Positions 12,529-24,305 are shown, numbered from the stretch's first letter. The stretch is DNA of 64,000 nt from Megalopta genalis (GCF_051020955.1 NC_135019.1:23317375-23381374), one strand, 5' to 3'. Notes: generated by a model not told the origin, from the letters alone. Translations and numbers: made by a program.

Positions 12529-13140
12529 ACTTAGGATATGTCAAGGTTTTATTTATTTAGCATTTATTTGTCTTTCACATTAAACCTATCACTGTCAAAT
12601 TCACTGGTTCCTTATTTTACAATCCTGCATTCCGTAGAGCCTATTTCAGGAGAAATGCATTACGACCGCCTGGTAAATTTATTGTTAATTACCGAATATT
12701 AAATCCAAAAACTGCCACAACGTCGAAGCGATTCAATTAATGATAACAAAATTACAACGTTAAAATATACCAAAAACCTAGTAATATCCTGTTTGTTCGA
12801 TATATTATGTAATATGTAATAATTTCGGAGATAGCACGAGACAATTCCTAAACTTTGACAACAGAAGGAACAAATTCTTTTGATTTAGTAGAAATTAGTA
12901 ATTGTTATATCTTCACCAACATGTGTTATTCCACAGCTGTAAATCAATTTTTAAATTTGATTTCTCTACATCTTTATAATTTATGTGTATTTATGTGTTT
13001 ACTTTGTTACGCATTTACACGTTCAATAATTAATAATTTTTACAACACTAGTACTAAAAAAGATTTTACTTTCCTCCGCAAACAGCGTCCATTTCATAGA
13101 ATCGAATAATATAGTTCCTAAAAAAGTTATAGGTTTCATA
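12529..13140. other. AT-rich non-coding stretch
   Basis: No gene, element or repeat recognised. Confidence 0.4.
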
Positions 13141-13142
13141 TA

Positions 13143-13430
13143 CAGGGTGTCCCAAAAGTCACTCATAATTGGGAAATGAGGTCATTTGAAATAATTTTTG
13201 TAAATAACATTGAAGTAACACTGATCAATGAGAGACGTGCTCGGTTGGCGCAAGGCCGCTATTGACTTATTGGCTCGACCGCCATTGGTTTATTGGCTCG
13301 GCCGCTTCGCGCCAGTTGATCTCGCATGTCATTGGTTACGCGTATTGCATTTGCGCTAAGGAAAAAGTTACTTCAAATGACCTCAGGAACCTCTCATTTC
13401 CCGATTACAAGTGACTTTTGGGACACCCTG
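13143..13430. mobile_element. CAGGGTGTCCC MITE, copy 1 (288 bp)
   Basis: The inverted ends CAGGGTGTCCCAAAAGTCAC and the complement GTGACTTTTGGGACACCCTG are near perfect and are flanked by TA (13141-13142 and 13431-13432). The interior is partly palindromic, with ATTGGTTTATTGGCTCGGCC-type segments. Related copies are at 45392-45756 and, truncated, at 35150-35270. Non-coding; Tc1/mariner-type by target site. Confidence 0.85.
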
Positions 13431-13432
13431 TA

Positions 13433-14630
13433 GAATAAGTAACATTTGCGCTTACTCTTCGAAGTTATGTTATGCGACCGCTAGCCTCCTACGACGACCT
13501 TGTATAAATATTTTCTCTGCATTTCAGTGTACCGAAGGGTTTAACCCGTTTATAAACAATAAATACCAGAAAATTCATTTTTAGCATTACTGACCACGTT
13601 TACAGGATTTGAGATTATCGTGCATCGCCATAAACGAAACAGGCAAAGCCGCAGCCATTGGCATCAGATTATGCGTCCTGCGGTAGCAGGATCAGTTTGC
13701 AGTTCACGTTGCCACCAACAGAAGTGTAGTTTTTCAACGGTTCCGCATTGGACACGCTGTACACGGTCTCTATACATATTTTCGGTGTCGGCAGAAAAGG
13801 ATAGCCCGGCATAGAGGAAAAGAAGAGCGTGTTAATCCGCGCGAATCAGGAGCGCAAGTCAACCGTCGGCCCGTCAAAGGACGTCGAAAGGCAGCGTAGC
13901 CGAGTGCAATAACGATCCGGCTTTTCGCGTGCAGTCGATCGTATTTTATTAAACATCCACCGATCGGTTTGTCGTGGCCGCTTTTATAAACGGCGGCGCG
14001 TAAAGCGTCCCGTAGCGTCGCGACGCGGCCACAAAGGAGACGGGAATAAATGCTCAGAGATCGTTGCGGATTTGCTCGCACTCGAAACTAGCGCGACGAT
14101 AGGGGAGGTGGAGCTTCGAATTTCTGTTGCACACGTGCACCGCCATAATTGGGACGCGTCCCGTGCATGCAGTTATCATAATGGGCCGAGCCAGCCGAGA
14201 GCACAATTGAATCCCGTCGTCCTCGCCCGCCTGTCCCGAACTTCTTTGAGCAACCGGACTCGCTGCCAAGCGAAGCTTTTAATTAAATTCGAGATACGAT
14301 TGGTCCGCGGTCGATTCTGTTCTCGGAGGCTGTTTAATTATGTTCCAACACCAGCCTGGCTTCGCGACAGCCTCGCCGAACGTTGTCATCGTTCGGGCCT
14401 TGGTGAACCGCAGCGGCTGCATTCGCGAATCGGCGCACTCTGCGAGTCCGCTTAACAGATCCTAAAAACCTCTTTATGGGTTTCTTCGTTTTAACATTGA
14501 ACCTACCTAACATATGTTGATTTATAATAATGATATTTTTATTACGATGTATGTCTGAACGAAGGAATTTATTCATTCGTTTCTCAAGATAGAGTCTTTA
14601 TAATTTTAAACAGCTCGACAATATAAAAAA
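13433..14630. other. GC-rich island, no gene recognised
   Basis: The region 13620-14460 is GC- and CpG-rich with overlapping open frames on both strands, the longest 127 codons on plus (14072-14455). None resembles a known protein and they contradict one another, so no gene is called. Confidence 0.35.
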
Positions 14631-14635
14631 TAGGA

Positions 14636-15180
14636 GAGACCATCTATTACAATTTAAATTTCTATTAAAAATTTACTATAACTTACATCGCTATTAAACA
14701 TCTATTACAATTTAAATTTCTATTTAAAATCTATTACATCTTAAATTTCTATTAAAAACCTACTGTAAATTAAATTCCAATTACAGTAATTTCTCCCTAA
14801 TTCGCGCTGAGATTGTACACAAAAATGGACAATTTGGGAAGAAGAGATATGATTATTCGAGCCTTGCGACTTGTTTTTATATTTATCGATTGTCAACAAC
14901 TATAAAACCGAGACGCAAGGTTCGAATAATCGTATCTCCTCTTCTCAAATTGTCCATTATTGTCCGCAATCTGAGCGCGAATTAGGGAAAAATTACTGTA
15001 TAAAGTGTATTGTAATTAAAATTCCCCCCTATTAAAAATCTATTACAACTTAAAATTTTGTATTAAAAATCTACTACAGCTTAAACATCTAATCAAAATC
15101 AATTACAACTTAGAGTTCTATTTAAAAAATCTACTATAATTTAAATTTAGATTAAAAATCTATTAAAACTCGAATTTGGA
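14636..15180. repeat. 30-bp AT-rich tandem array, orientation 2
   Basis: Degenerate copies of a unit near ATCTATTACAATTTAAATT plus TCTATTAAAA, about 30 bp. This is the reverse complement of the array unit at 8516-8915. The array is split by a hairpin MITE at 14784-14998. Confidence 0.75.
14784..14998. mobile_element. Hairpin MITE A, copy 1 (215 bp)
   Basis: An almost complete palindrome. The left arm starts CAGTAATTTCTCCCTAATTC and the right arm, on the other strand, starts CAGTAATTTTTCCCTAATTC. Homology continues through GGACAATTTGGGAAGA and GATTATTCGA to near the centre. TA duplications are at 14782-14783 and 14999-15000. A transcript would fold into a long hairpin. Inserted in the 30-bp array. 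Confidence 0.9.
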
Positions 15181-15823
15181 GTAGTCATTTTGGCTGGCAG
15201 AGTAGACTCAGTGTTAGGTATGATTTGGAATATGGAAGAAGGTATCTAGGATAGTAGGATGATTCAATTGTTTTAGAGATAAAGTTTTGTATTAAATAAT
15301 GATTTTATGCATTTATGTTCAGAACAGTCAAATTAATTAAAGAATTTATATTTTAGTTAGGTTTCATTAACATTATTAAAAAGGAAATTGAATGTGTCAA
15401 AACCCGCATTCTGCTAATAATTGATTGTAACAACGTTGAAACAGCATTGTGTAGAAGATTGTAAAACGACTGATATTAAATATTTGTACCAAAATCTTGC
15501 AGTATGTACTTCCTGTATCTTGCAATTAATGCGACCAGTTCTTATTTTATATACAAATCTGCAGTCTAATAATTAACTTAAACGTCGTATACTATTTTAC
15601 ACGGTATCCTAATGCGACGACTTAAAATTACTCGTAAATTGTTGACTCGATCGAAAGACGTTTTAAACAATTTAACACCAAGGGGAAAATTATGTATGGA
15701 AACGTTGAATGTCACCAAAAGATAGCGTTGTCGAATCGAATGGGCAATATTTGTATTTTGAAAAGTTCAATTTCTACATCAACGAGGAAAAATTTGTTTT
15801 CAAACACGTAACAAAACTTAGTA
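15181..15823. other. AT-rich non-coding stretch
   Basis: No gene recognised. AAATCTGCAGTCTAAT at about 15556 looks like a solo end of the W family. Confidence 0.35.
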
Positions 15824-16040
15824 CAGTAAATTCTCTCCCTAACTAACGCTCAGATTTTACACAAAAGTGAACGATTTGGGAAGAAGAGATACGATTATTC
15901 GAGCCTTGCGGCTTGTTTTTATAGTTACCAATTGTCAACAACTATAGAAACGAGCCACAAGGTTAGAATAATCGTATCTCCTCTTCCCACATTGTCCATT
16001 TTTGTGCACAATTTGAGTGTCGATTAGAGAGACTTTACTG
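15824..16040. mobile_element. Hairpin MITE A, copy 2 (217 bp)
   Basis: Same organisation as the copy at 14784: CAGTAAATTCTCTCCCTAAC at the left, GAGAGACTTTACTG at the right, arms with GGGAAGAAGAGATACGATTA and its complement. The left TA is intact (15822-15823) and the right flank reads AA, so the duplication has decayed. Non-coding. Confidence 0.85.
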
Positions 16041-16633
16041 AAGTACTTCTTCATTATTGGGAAGTTGTTGCTTAGTTGCGTCAAGTTAATAGCGATAAAA
16101 CAAGGATTTACTTTACGTTGTTAAAGGAATTCCAAGAAAGTTAAACGAGACGAAAGTGTAACAATTTTTTTTGCAGGTACCAAGAACCTAATTAATACAC
16201 TGTCAGGAAATATGTTTATTTAGCTCGTTAACGTTCGTCAGAACATCTGCAAAATATGATTAAAAGAAAAATCGGATCATACATTCCAAAAATATATGCT
16301 CTATCCCCGAAGTTCTTGAAAGTGACATACGAAGTGGTTTCTCTTCTCGTCCTATTTCGAAATACATTTTTGAAGATTCCGTTTTAGTTAAGTAAGTCAT
16401 CGCGAAGTCAGAAGTCTGGCGAAACTGCCGCAAATCTAGGTCGAAAGACACTTTCATGCTGGAAATATAAGATTTAGGTATTTCAAGTATAATGAAACAT
16501 CGAAATGAACTGCGAATGACTATAGAGTAAAGTGTGCATTGAAGTAACGCGGTACCTGTGTCGACAGTCTCAAAGCATGAAATTTGCTTCTTTTGCAATT
16601 TATGCGTACTGCATGTATTATGATATTTGTGAA
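16041..16633. other. AT-rich non-coding stretch
   Basis: No gene or repeat recognised. Confidence 0.4.
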
Positions 16634-16820
16634 TAGATTGCGGATTTTATGCATTCATAATGAAATTGAGCTGGTGCAACTTAAAACGAATTTAAGAATG
16701 TGAACGCATTATTTTCAGTCAATTAAAATTATCGAAGAAAAGAATAAGTGTATATTAAGCTTCTACTTCTTGCAATTCGTGCAGAAAGATTTTATATTGC
16801 ATGAAGATCCGTGGTCTACT
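16634..16820 (+). mobile_element. W-family MITE, copy with both ends
   Basis: Left end AGATTGCGGATTTTATGCAT followed by AATGAAATTGAGC. Right end TGCATGAAGATCCGTGGTCT preceded by GTGCAGAAAG. The outer 15-20 bases of the two ends are inverted repeats (TAGRCTGCGGAT type). Same layout as 36775-36974. Non-coding, about 190 bp. Confidence 0.65.
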
Positions 16821-18779
16821 TACGACGGTGCGAACGAAAGTGGAATGATAAATGAATATTTCATTTCTCCATAAAGTATGATTTGTTAAGTCAGTTAAGG
16901 ATTTTGTTATAACTGATTAATGTAAAATGTGCTGAAACTTGAAAAGACCATCCACTAATTAGCATCTAGAGGAGTATAAATTACGATAATATTAGATAAG
17001 TGCAGTAATTTTACGAAATAATATAATTTATTTCAAGAATTAATTCGCACAGTCAAATAATAAATGCCACGAACCTGTCTGTGTTTTGTATGAAAAATCT
17101 TCAATTGTGTAGAATTTCATATCAAAAGACATCATCGCAAGGTTTTCTAATTTTCCTAATTGTCACGATCGTTACAGCGCGGAAAACTAAATGCTCGTTG
17201 ATTAGGACGTGTGATGCACATTAAAACTTGAAACACGAGGGTACGTAATGAATTTTTATCTCGCGTTCCTGTTCGAGTAGTAAAAATTTAAACCTGCAAG
17301 GTCTTTGTGATCGCATGGTGCCTTTTGCACGAAGAAATCATAAAGTTGGAGCACGTATACGATAATAATGAGGACACGTACCGTGCAGACAGTTATTATA
17401 ATAGACTGAGCAAACGGAAGGTATAACACGATTCTTATGTTGGTGGAGCTTATGCTGCGCCTCGTTCCCCGGACGGCTAACCACGTTAAACTGTAGATAG
17501 CTTAATTAAGTTTCAGATTGTTTCATCATTTCTCAATCTATAAAAGAGACTGAAACTTTCCCGATATCCGTGTTACAGAAGTTCCTTTAAAAACTCGCCT
17601 TCTCCGATTCTTTAGCGAAATTAAATTTCTGTTCGAATTCATCTAATTTCTTTCTTCGGTATTCGGAAGTAATTGAACCGTACGTCAGAATTAAAATTTA
17701 TATCAAAATTGCAATTTCCTGTCACTTTTTACAGCTTTGAGATTTATATGAGCTAGTAGACTAATTTGTAAGTAGTTGATCGGTTTATTTTTATCTGTTC
17801 CAATTTATCTGAAAATTTGAATAGTGTTTCGGTGTACCCGGTTTATTCTAATAATTCAAACTAATTTGAATACAAAAGATTAGTCTATCAAGTTAACCTC
17901 GAAAAATCTACATTTCATAACTGAGTGGCCATCGTTCATAAATTTTCTTTTCAAAATATTCAAATGAATTAAACACAAAGTATTACCATTTCATGTGGAA
18001 AGACTGCATATCTTCGTCATAGAATAATTTAATAGGAGATTTCACGACCAAATTTTATGCACTTATAGCATATATTAGAGCTACTTTTAATAAAAGTCCA
18101 ACAGCTCTACTTCGCCTTTTACACCCTTCAATCTTCTATAATGAGCTCCTATTACTTTTCTCGGGGTAAACATGTTTGTATATATGCATTTTTTCAGAGC
18201 GCAATATACTTGATATAGTGGCAATAAGAATATCTATCTTCTGTACTCGTTACACAGTTACAACGGCCACAAAATTTCACAAACAATAAAAGCCAGAATT
18301 ATGTTATCAGTATCTTCATTACTGAACTATGTAAACCTTTGAATAATTACAATTACAAACAAATAATATGCACATAAAAATTTATTTCTTCTCATAATAA
18401 TTTTAATATGGTCCAAGTAGTGTTTAGAAAAGTGTTCAAGTTGTAATTAAAGCAAGCTACTTTATATACTTATAGTAGGTATTGTATAATGATGAAAGTG
18501 CGAACCTACGCCACGAAACTGCAGAGTTAAATGGAAATTTGCTCTATTAATTATTTTATCAATTTGATATTAATGTAACAGTACATTTTACAACGGAATT
18601 CCTTTTATTTGGCTGCGAGGACAAATATCGGAAATTATTATGAATATTATAATGGTAGCTTTAAATTCTTTACATGCTCTTAATTAATATAATCATTTGG
18701 GACTAGTGCATCACAAAAGCCGAACAAAAATGTATTTGTTCCCTTAATAATTTCCAGACGTAAGAGCTCATCGTATAAC
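16821..18779. other. AT-rich non-coding stretch
   Basis: No gene, element or tandem repeat recognised in this stretch. Confidence 0.4.
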
Positions 18780-19165
18780 AGTATCTAAATAAAAATGCGT
18801 TTTTCTCTTAAACGATCTGTTGAGTCCAACATAATACAAGCTAACTAGAAATGTGTTTCATCTTTTAATTAATATGATGAGTCTAATATAATACAAGCTA
18901 CCTAGAAATGTACTTCATATTTTAATTAATACGTCGAGTCTTGCATAAAACAAGCTAACTAGAAATGTACTTCATCTTTTAATGAATACGTTGAGTCTTA
19001 CATAAAACAAGCTAACCAGAACTGTACTTCAGCTTTTAATTAATATGTTAGGTCTAATGTAAAACAAGCTAACTGGAAATGTGTTTCATCTTTTAATTAA
19101 TATATTGAGTCTAATATAACACAAGCTAACTAGAAATGTACTTCTCGTAATAATGTTGATATATT
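18780..19165. repeat. 57-bp minisatellite, about six copies
   Basis: Direct copies start at GAGTC boundaries 57 bases apart (for example 18822 and 18879). Each carries ACAAGCTAACTAGAAATGT followed by a CTTCATCTTTTAATTAATA stretch. A more decayed copy precedes the first clear one. Frames are not kept open, so this is not a coding repeat. Confidence 0.9.
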
Positions 19166-20349
19166 AAAACTGATATAACAGTATCTTCGACTTTACACCA
19201 TTTTCCTTAAAAGTGACTGAAATCCGCAGTTCAAGATTTCGTCGTGATCAAGATCTTCCCTAGAAAGGTCTGACGTCCGCGGAACCCGTCCAACAAATTC
19301 AACAAACAGAACTAATATTTCCGCTAGAACAACTCGAACGTCTTTCGCTTCTATAAAACAGTGAAACATTTTAATCAAATTTTTATCCGGCGCATTAGCC
19401 AGCGAAATGACAGACTTATCGTGTCCGGAGTAGACAGACAACGCAGCGCGGCATTTCCGCGAGTTCTTCAGTTGGCTGGTTCTATTAAATCTGGCCTTAG
19501 GGGCTGCATAAAAATTCTTGAATTTCAAGCAGCCATTATATATCCTCGCGTACGTATGTCGTTGCGAAATAATAATGCGCGAGTGTCCCGCGTCTCGTCG
19601 GCTATCACCGGGCCTGTATCCGCGAGGAGAACATAACTGCGCATCGTCGCCGGAATAGAAACGGCGCAGTCGTTACACTATGATCCTTGGAGAATAAAGC
19701 ACCGCCGCGGCGCTGCGACGCTTCATACTTTGACGCGTAATTGCTTCAGCTCCAATTCGGCAGTTTTGTATGCAGACGTATGCAATTGCACTCGGGAGGA
19801 GCTCCATTAATCGTCTTGCATTTGTATTTATACGGGAGACCAGTTGCACCGCGCGACGAGACGCGACGCGTTCGGATTAACTTGAGCGCCGGGACGCGAG
19901 TTGTCGCGGAGCGGCCGAGTTTTTCCGTCGGTTTCCGCGCGGAATTCACGCCTCGCCGGCCGCGGCGTATCGTTATAAAGAATTTGAATTTAAAACGGTC
20001 CAGCTTCCTCGCGCCGGTCGCTCGAAAACGTGGAAAGTTTCGCCCGGGCGCTCGGGCTTCCGAAACTGTTACACGCGCCACACCGATTTTTTTATTTGAA
20101 CGCGAAACAACGGTCAGCCTCGAATCGCTCGGCTACCGAAATTTCGGGGTTTTCCGGTGTCACTTTGGTAACGCGATTTCCGTTCCAGCGTTTGTAGGTT
20201 GGGGATCTTTGCCTGTTTGTAAATGCGGACAGTCCCGAACAAGATTTCGGAAATGTACAAAAAAGTGACGCGGATCGTCGTGTTTCGTTTTGTACACGTC
20301 TTTTTTTTCTGCGAAACTCACTTTAGTTCGTCGCTCTTGTTCGTTTATA
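19166..20349. other. GC-rich island with the longest open frame, no gene called
   Basis: From about 19400 to 20280 the sequence is CpG-rich. A 175-codon plus-strand open frame (19741-20268) and minus-strand frames overlap it. The predicted protein is arginine-rich without domain, signal peptide or family resemblance. GC content alone can explain it. It could be a promoter or 5' region of an unseen gene. Confidence 0.35.
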
Positions 20350-20940
20350 CAAGATGTCCCATTTAAGTAGAGATTGTAAAAATTCTCGCAGAGAGAGAGA
20401 GAGAGAGAGAGACACGCGATTCAGTATTAAATTATAATTTAGTATTTCGAGTGGGGAGTCAAATAGTACTACTAGTTTTTTTATGCGTGAGCGTTTTCAA
20501 GGTTATTTTATGGTTATCATCCTATCTTTTATCACTTACCTATATTTCTTATTTCAGAATCATATTCTATGTATAAAAATGCACAACTTTTGTTTGATGC
20601 AGTATTGATATATTATTGTAAGTTTTTAAAGGTATTTAACTGATTTTTCATGTTTATGTCAAGGATAATTTTGTTTTTCCAGGAAAATAACAACGTTACT
20701 TACTTCTGGAAGATATTTTATTTCATTTAAGAAAATCAAACGAAATATAAAATATAGGTTTATGATAAAAAAAAAAACAAGATGACCTTGAAATAATCTT
20801 GAAAACTCTCACGTATTAAAAAAACTAGTGGTATCATCTGGCTGCCGACTCGAAATATTAAAGAACCTGTGTCAGTTTGATTTTTTTAAATCACATGTCT
20901 ACGAGATTTTTTACAATCTCAACTTAAATGGGATATCCTG
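20350..20940. mobile_element. Foldback MITE with long arms (591 bp)
   Basis: Ends CAAGATGTCCCATTTAAG and, inverted, CAGGATATCCCATTTAAG, flanked by TA (20348-20349 and 20941-20942). The arms extend inward: TTTCGAGTGGGGAGTC and ACTAGTTTTTTTATGCGTGA have inverted partners at 20819-20857. An (AG)n run lies only in the left arm. The middle is AT-rich and non-coding. Tc1/mariner-type by target site. Confidence 0.85.
20390..20412. repeat. (AG)n microsatellite
   Basis: About eleven AG dinucleotides inside the left arm of the foldback element, absent from the right arm, so it expanded after the element formed. Confidence 0.9.
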
Positions 20941-21069
20941 TAGATGCTCGAATAACGTTTGCTTAGACACGGCTTATTAGGTTAAATCCTTTAGTGATTC
21001 TTGCCAATATTGTTGCTTATTGATTTTCTTAATAGAATCTATAGTAGAATCTTGATTATCATGATACAG

Positions 21070-21305
21070 CTGTTCGGATAATTGAATTGTTCGGGCAAGC
21101 AAATAACTCTGTTTTTTCAGAGCGAGATCTGTTTACATCGTAGACGATACCGTTCGGATAATCGAAGTTTTGATAATGGAATTTTCGGTTAATTGGCGTT
21201 TCGATAACCGTTCGTTCCATTGCTAGGAATTCGGACAATCGAGATACTATCGTATTTACGTGTTAAACGTGTTTAGACAATCGCGAGTTCGGATAGAGTT
21301 TAACC
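21070..21305. repeat. Repeated TTCGGATAATCGA motif block
   Basis: Four or more variants of GTTCGGATAATCGA and GTTTCGATAAT occur within 230 bases. This resembles subterminal repeats of some pogo-like DNA elements, but no ends, target duplication or transposase were found, so the origin is uncertain. Confidence 0.35.
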
Positions 21306-22268
21306 ATGTTTCTTATGAATGAAAAAAGAGATAAATATTGTGATATCGCTTCACATCCTAATAGATTTTCAGCAATTTTTTCGAAAAGCAGTTGAGAAAC
21401 GTCGTCTCCATTTGTTTCTCCTAAACGAATAACCTTTGTATTTACATTTAATAATAGAAAACGATATAAAAGAATAAATGAATATGAAATGTAACAAAGT
21501 TTAACGCGTTGCGAATAGTAGCCTAAGAAATCAATGAATCAGACAATGTTGCAAATTTTCTAGAATCTTATTCAATGTAAAAACTGTTTTATAGAACACA
21601 TGTATAAAAATAAGATCGAAGAATATATAATATAATATATTTGCGAAAAGAAATTTTCAAATCTAGATAAATGATTCCAATAGGAATCATTGCCACTATT
21701 CCAGATAATAAAGATAACATATTTTTAAGATTATTGTAAAAAAGAATATTTAGGTACTGAGTAAAAGAATACTCAATTTCAGAATCCATTTTATCTATAA
21801 AATTGTAAATTCAAATGAATTTCGGTACACTTCACCCGAATCAATTGCATTACCGATTGTTCCTTGATATCGATTCGATTTTTCTGTTTGAAAGTATAGC
21901 TCTATTCGAATTTAGCTCCCGAGATATTTCGAAGCAATATTTATTGTTGGCGTGTGTAAACATTTCTGTTATGCTTTCTGAGCAAGCACAAGAGAACATG
22001 AACTACATTTGACTTTCTAAACTGTTTCATTTTCGTAGCTATTATATTTCGTGGAAAGTATAATATTGCCTACCTCGAGTTTGTTTTACAAACCGTTCAG
22101 TCGACTAATACAAGTTTTCGTAACCTGATTTCCGTTGTTTCATTAGCACAGCATGTCGCTTATTTCTAGTGCTTTAATCGAACTGAAATTATCTGATAAG
22201 TAGTAGTAATATAGATTGGAATGTCTAGAATACGGCAGAATTAAAAGTTAATCGTCGAATGTTAATTA
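21306..22268. other. AT-rich non-coding stretch
   Basis: No gene or repeat recognised; short overlapping open frames only. Confidence 0.4.
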
Positions 22269-22270
22269 TA

Positions 22271-22832
22271 TTAGGTCTACCGGAAAGTTCTGTCCGATAG
22301 TGTCACTTCAAATTTCAATCCATATGCACATGTTGATTTCAGACATATATGACTATCTCTCTTTATCATTGCATTTACACACATGTACTCTCCTAAATAA
22401 ACTGAAACAAAGATGTCTCATGTCATTATTAAGTGAGACGCGATCGTGAAAACATGGCTACCGATGATAATGCCAGACCACATGCTGCTTTGGCGACTCG
22501 TCAGAAAATCGCAGAGCTGGGCTGGGAAATTCTGTCACATCCACCATACTCCCCAGACCTAGCACCCTCCGATTATCACTTGTTTCTCTCTTTGCAAAAC
22601 TTTTTACAGGAAAAAAATTCAAAACTGAAGCTGATGTCAACCAAGCACTAGTTGAGTTCTTCGCCTCTAAAAATAAATCATTTTTTAAAAATGGCATTTA
22701 CAAGTTGTCATCACGCTGGCAAGAAGTCATAAGTAACGATGGAAAGTATATTCTACAATAAATATTATTAAATGTATGAAAATTGTGTTATATTTCAATT
22801 CAATAACGGGCAGAACTTTCCGGTAGACTTAA
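22271..22832 (+). mobile_element. Internally deleted mariner element (562 bp)
   Basis: Inverted ends TTAGGTCTACCGGAAAGTTC and, on the other strand, TTAAGTCTACCGGAAAGTTC, flanked by TA (22269-22270 and 22833-22834). The interior holds a 5' untranslated part, a truncated start region (ATGTCTCATGTC at about 22412) and then the last third of a mariner transposase. Full mariners are about 1.3 kb, so roughly 0.7 kb is missing between start and catalytic region. Non-autonomous. Confidence 0.92.
22433..22761 (+). pseudogene. mariner transposase, C-terminal remnant
   Basis: The frame reads DDNARPHAAL, carrying the second catalytic aspartate, then WEILSHPPY and SPDLAPSDYHLF. The distance from the D of DNARPH to the D of APSD is 34 intervening residues, the D34D signature of mariner proper. 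A run of seven A at 22611-22617 shifts the frame. In the next frame the protein continues with KFKTEADVNQALVEFF and ends YILQ at the TAA of 22759-22761. The first catalytic aspartate and the helix-turn-helix region are deleted. One frameshift plus the deletion make it inactive. Confidence 0.93.
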
Positions 22833-22834
22833 TA

Positions 22835-24013
22835 AAACTTTTAGAATACTCAAAAATAGTAGTTTCTCGTTAATTTTCCTTTTTATCCATTCTATAATAG
22901 TATACGGATTAGTAACTTGTAACGGCTAGTAGACCAACTAACAAACCTTCTAGTGACCATTTTTTACTTAATACCAAACGAATCGATACACTTTTAATTA
23001 ATAACATAGGAAAGATTCAAATGACCGACGATAGGAATCCTTCAATTAATCATTTTCTACTTTATTTCTTCACATAGTAAACAAATAATACAATATAGTC
23101 GGCAGACAATTTTTTCTAGCTACTCGTTACAGAGCTAACAACTTACAGAATGCTCAATAAATGTATGTGTACGTTCGTTTACAATTATTTGCAGAAACAG
23201 ATTTTTATTTATTTTTCCTATGACTTCTTGAACTTCGATAAGATATTAAATCGTTGCAAAGGTAATGTTGGTTTTCCTATAAGCTATCTTTTTGAAAAAT
23301 CGAAATTACTTTTCCAACTATTCAATACATTAATGAGTTCTACACAAAGTAAAACGAACTCTATTATAATGTAACCATTGTAAACTCACAAATAATCTGT
23401 TGCGACTCCAGATCAGTACGTGCACCCTAAAATTCGTGCATTATAGTTATGTAGAAACTATTATAGTATACGTTTTAGAAATAAATATTTATTTGCGACA
23501 AAAAATAATTATGTCATTACAGAAAAGTAAATTTTATTCGGTGTCATTATCTTTATCGCTTGAAATATTTGGAATTTCGACTTCGTTTTCGTTGTTAATG
23601 GAAATTTTCTCTCAATATTTTCTTTCACTAAGTTTTCATAAATTTGCCGATATTCGCCGCAATATTTCATTAAATTTTGTCGAAATGCGAAGGCTTGTCG
23701 AATATTTGGATCCACTTTTCAATTTTTTGGCTAATTCAAGAGCTCTGCAAAGATTTACTGGCTGCGTAAATTCAGATTCCGTAAATTGATATCGCGTATA
23801 AAATTTACCGGGTAAATAGCATTACAATTCGCCGCTTTAAAAAAGAGACTCGCGTAAAAAAAAATGCGAGCTATATCGAGGGTCAGGTGTCCAACTATTA
23901 CAAAACATAGTACATCGGGGTGTGCATCGAACAGGTGTCAAGGAACTCTATTAAACTTCTTTTAACGCGGAACTCTTCGACAAAAAGGAACCGCAAATCG
24001 GGGACACCCGGTA
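22835..24013. other. AT-rich non-coding stretch
   Basis: No gene called. A minus-strand stretch at 23509-23790 has somewhat protein-like residues across a frame change, noted under findings. Confidence 0.35.
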
Positions 24014-24014
24014 T

Positions 24015-24305
24015 TTAAATTAGAATGGAGTCGGATATCGAAGAGCCTCGGCCACGCGTGTAGCTATTATTCCAGACTGTGGAACATCGGGTTCTGTTGT
24101 CCCGGCCGTAATAATTTCCGGTTGTTCCACAGGAATCCTCGGAGAGAACGGTATCGTCTAATGCTTCGCTCATAGTTGCGAAGTTAACTGTCTCGCCGTC
24201 GGCGAAGCTCTGTTTAAGGGTCGATTCGTATCGCGTCACCGTCCTATCACGGATTGTCATGCTGCCACGGTCGCCGCGGATATACGGCTGGTACCCGTTC
24301 AACAG
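24015..24305 (-). CDS. Possible coding exon, unidentified
   Basis: The minus strand is open for about 95 codons with no competing long frame on the other strand, in GC-balanced sequence unlike the AT-rich neighbours. The product is polar, rich in S, T, G, N, Y and D (for example MSEALDDTVLSEDS and STVWNNSYTRGRGS), and ends SISDSILI before a TAA. There is no ATG at its beginning (first Met is residue 15), so it would have to be an internal or terminal exon joined by splicing. A possible acceptor AG lies in GTACCAG at about 24290, without a good pyrimidine tract. No polyadenylation signal was found close downstream. No family recognised. Confidence 0.3.
   Translation of the reverse strand: MLNGYQPYIRGDRGSMTIRDRTVTRYESTLKQSFADGETVNFATMSEALDDTVLSEDSCGTTGNYYGRDNRTRCSTVWNNSYTRGRGSSISDSILI

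Noticed and set aside
14072..14455. 127-codon plus-strand open frame
   Set aside because: Overlapped by minus-strand frames, no recognisable motif.
19741..20268. 175-codon plus-strand open frame
   Set aside because: GC-rich island with long frames also on the minus strand; arginine-rich product without domain or family resemblance.
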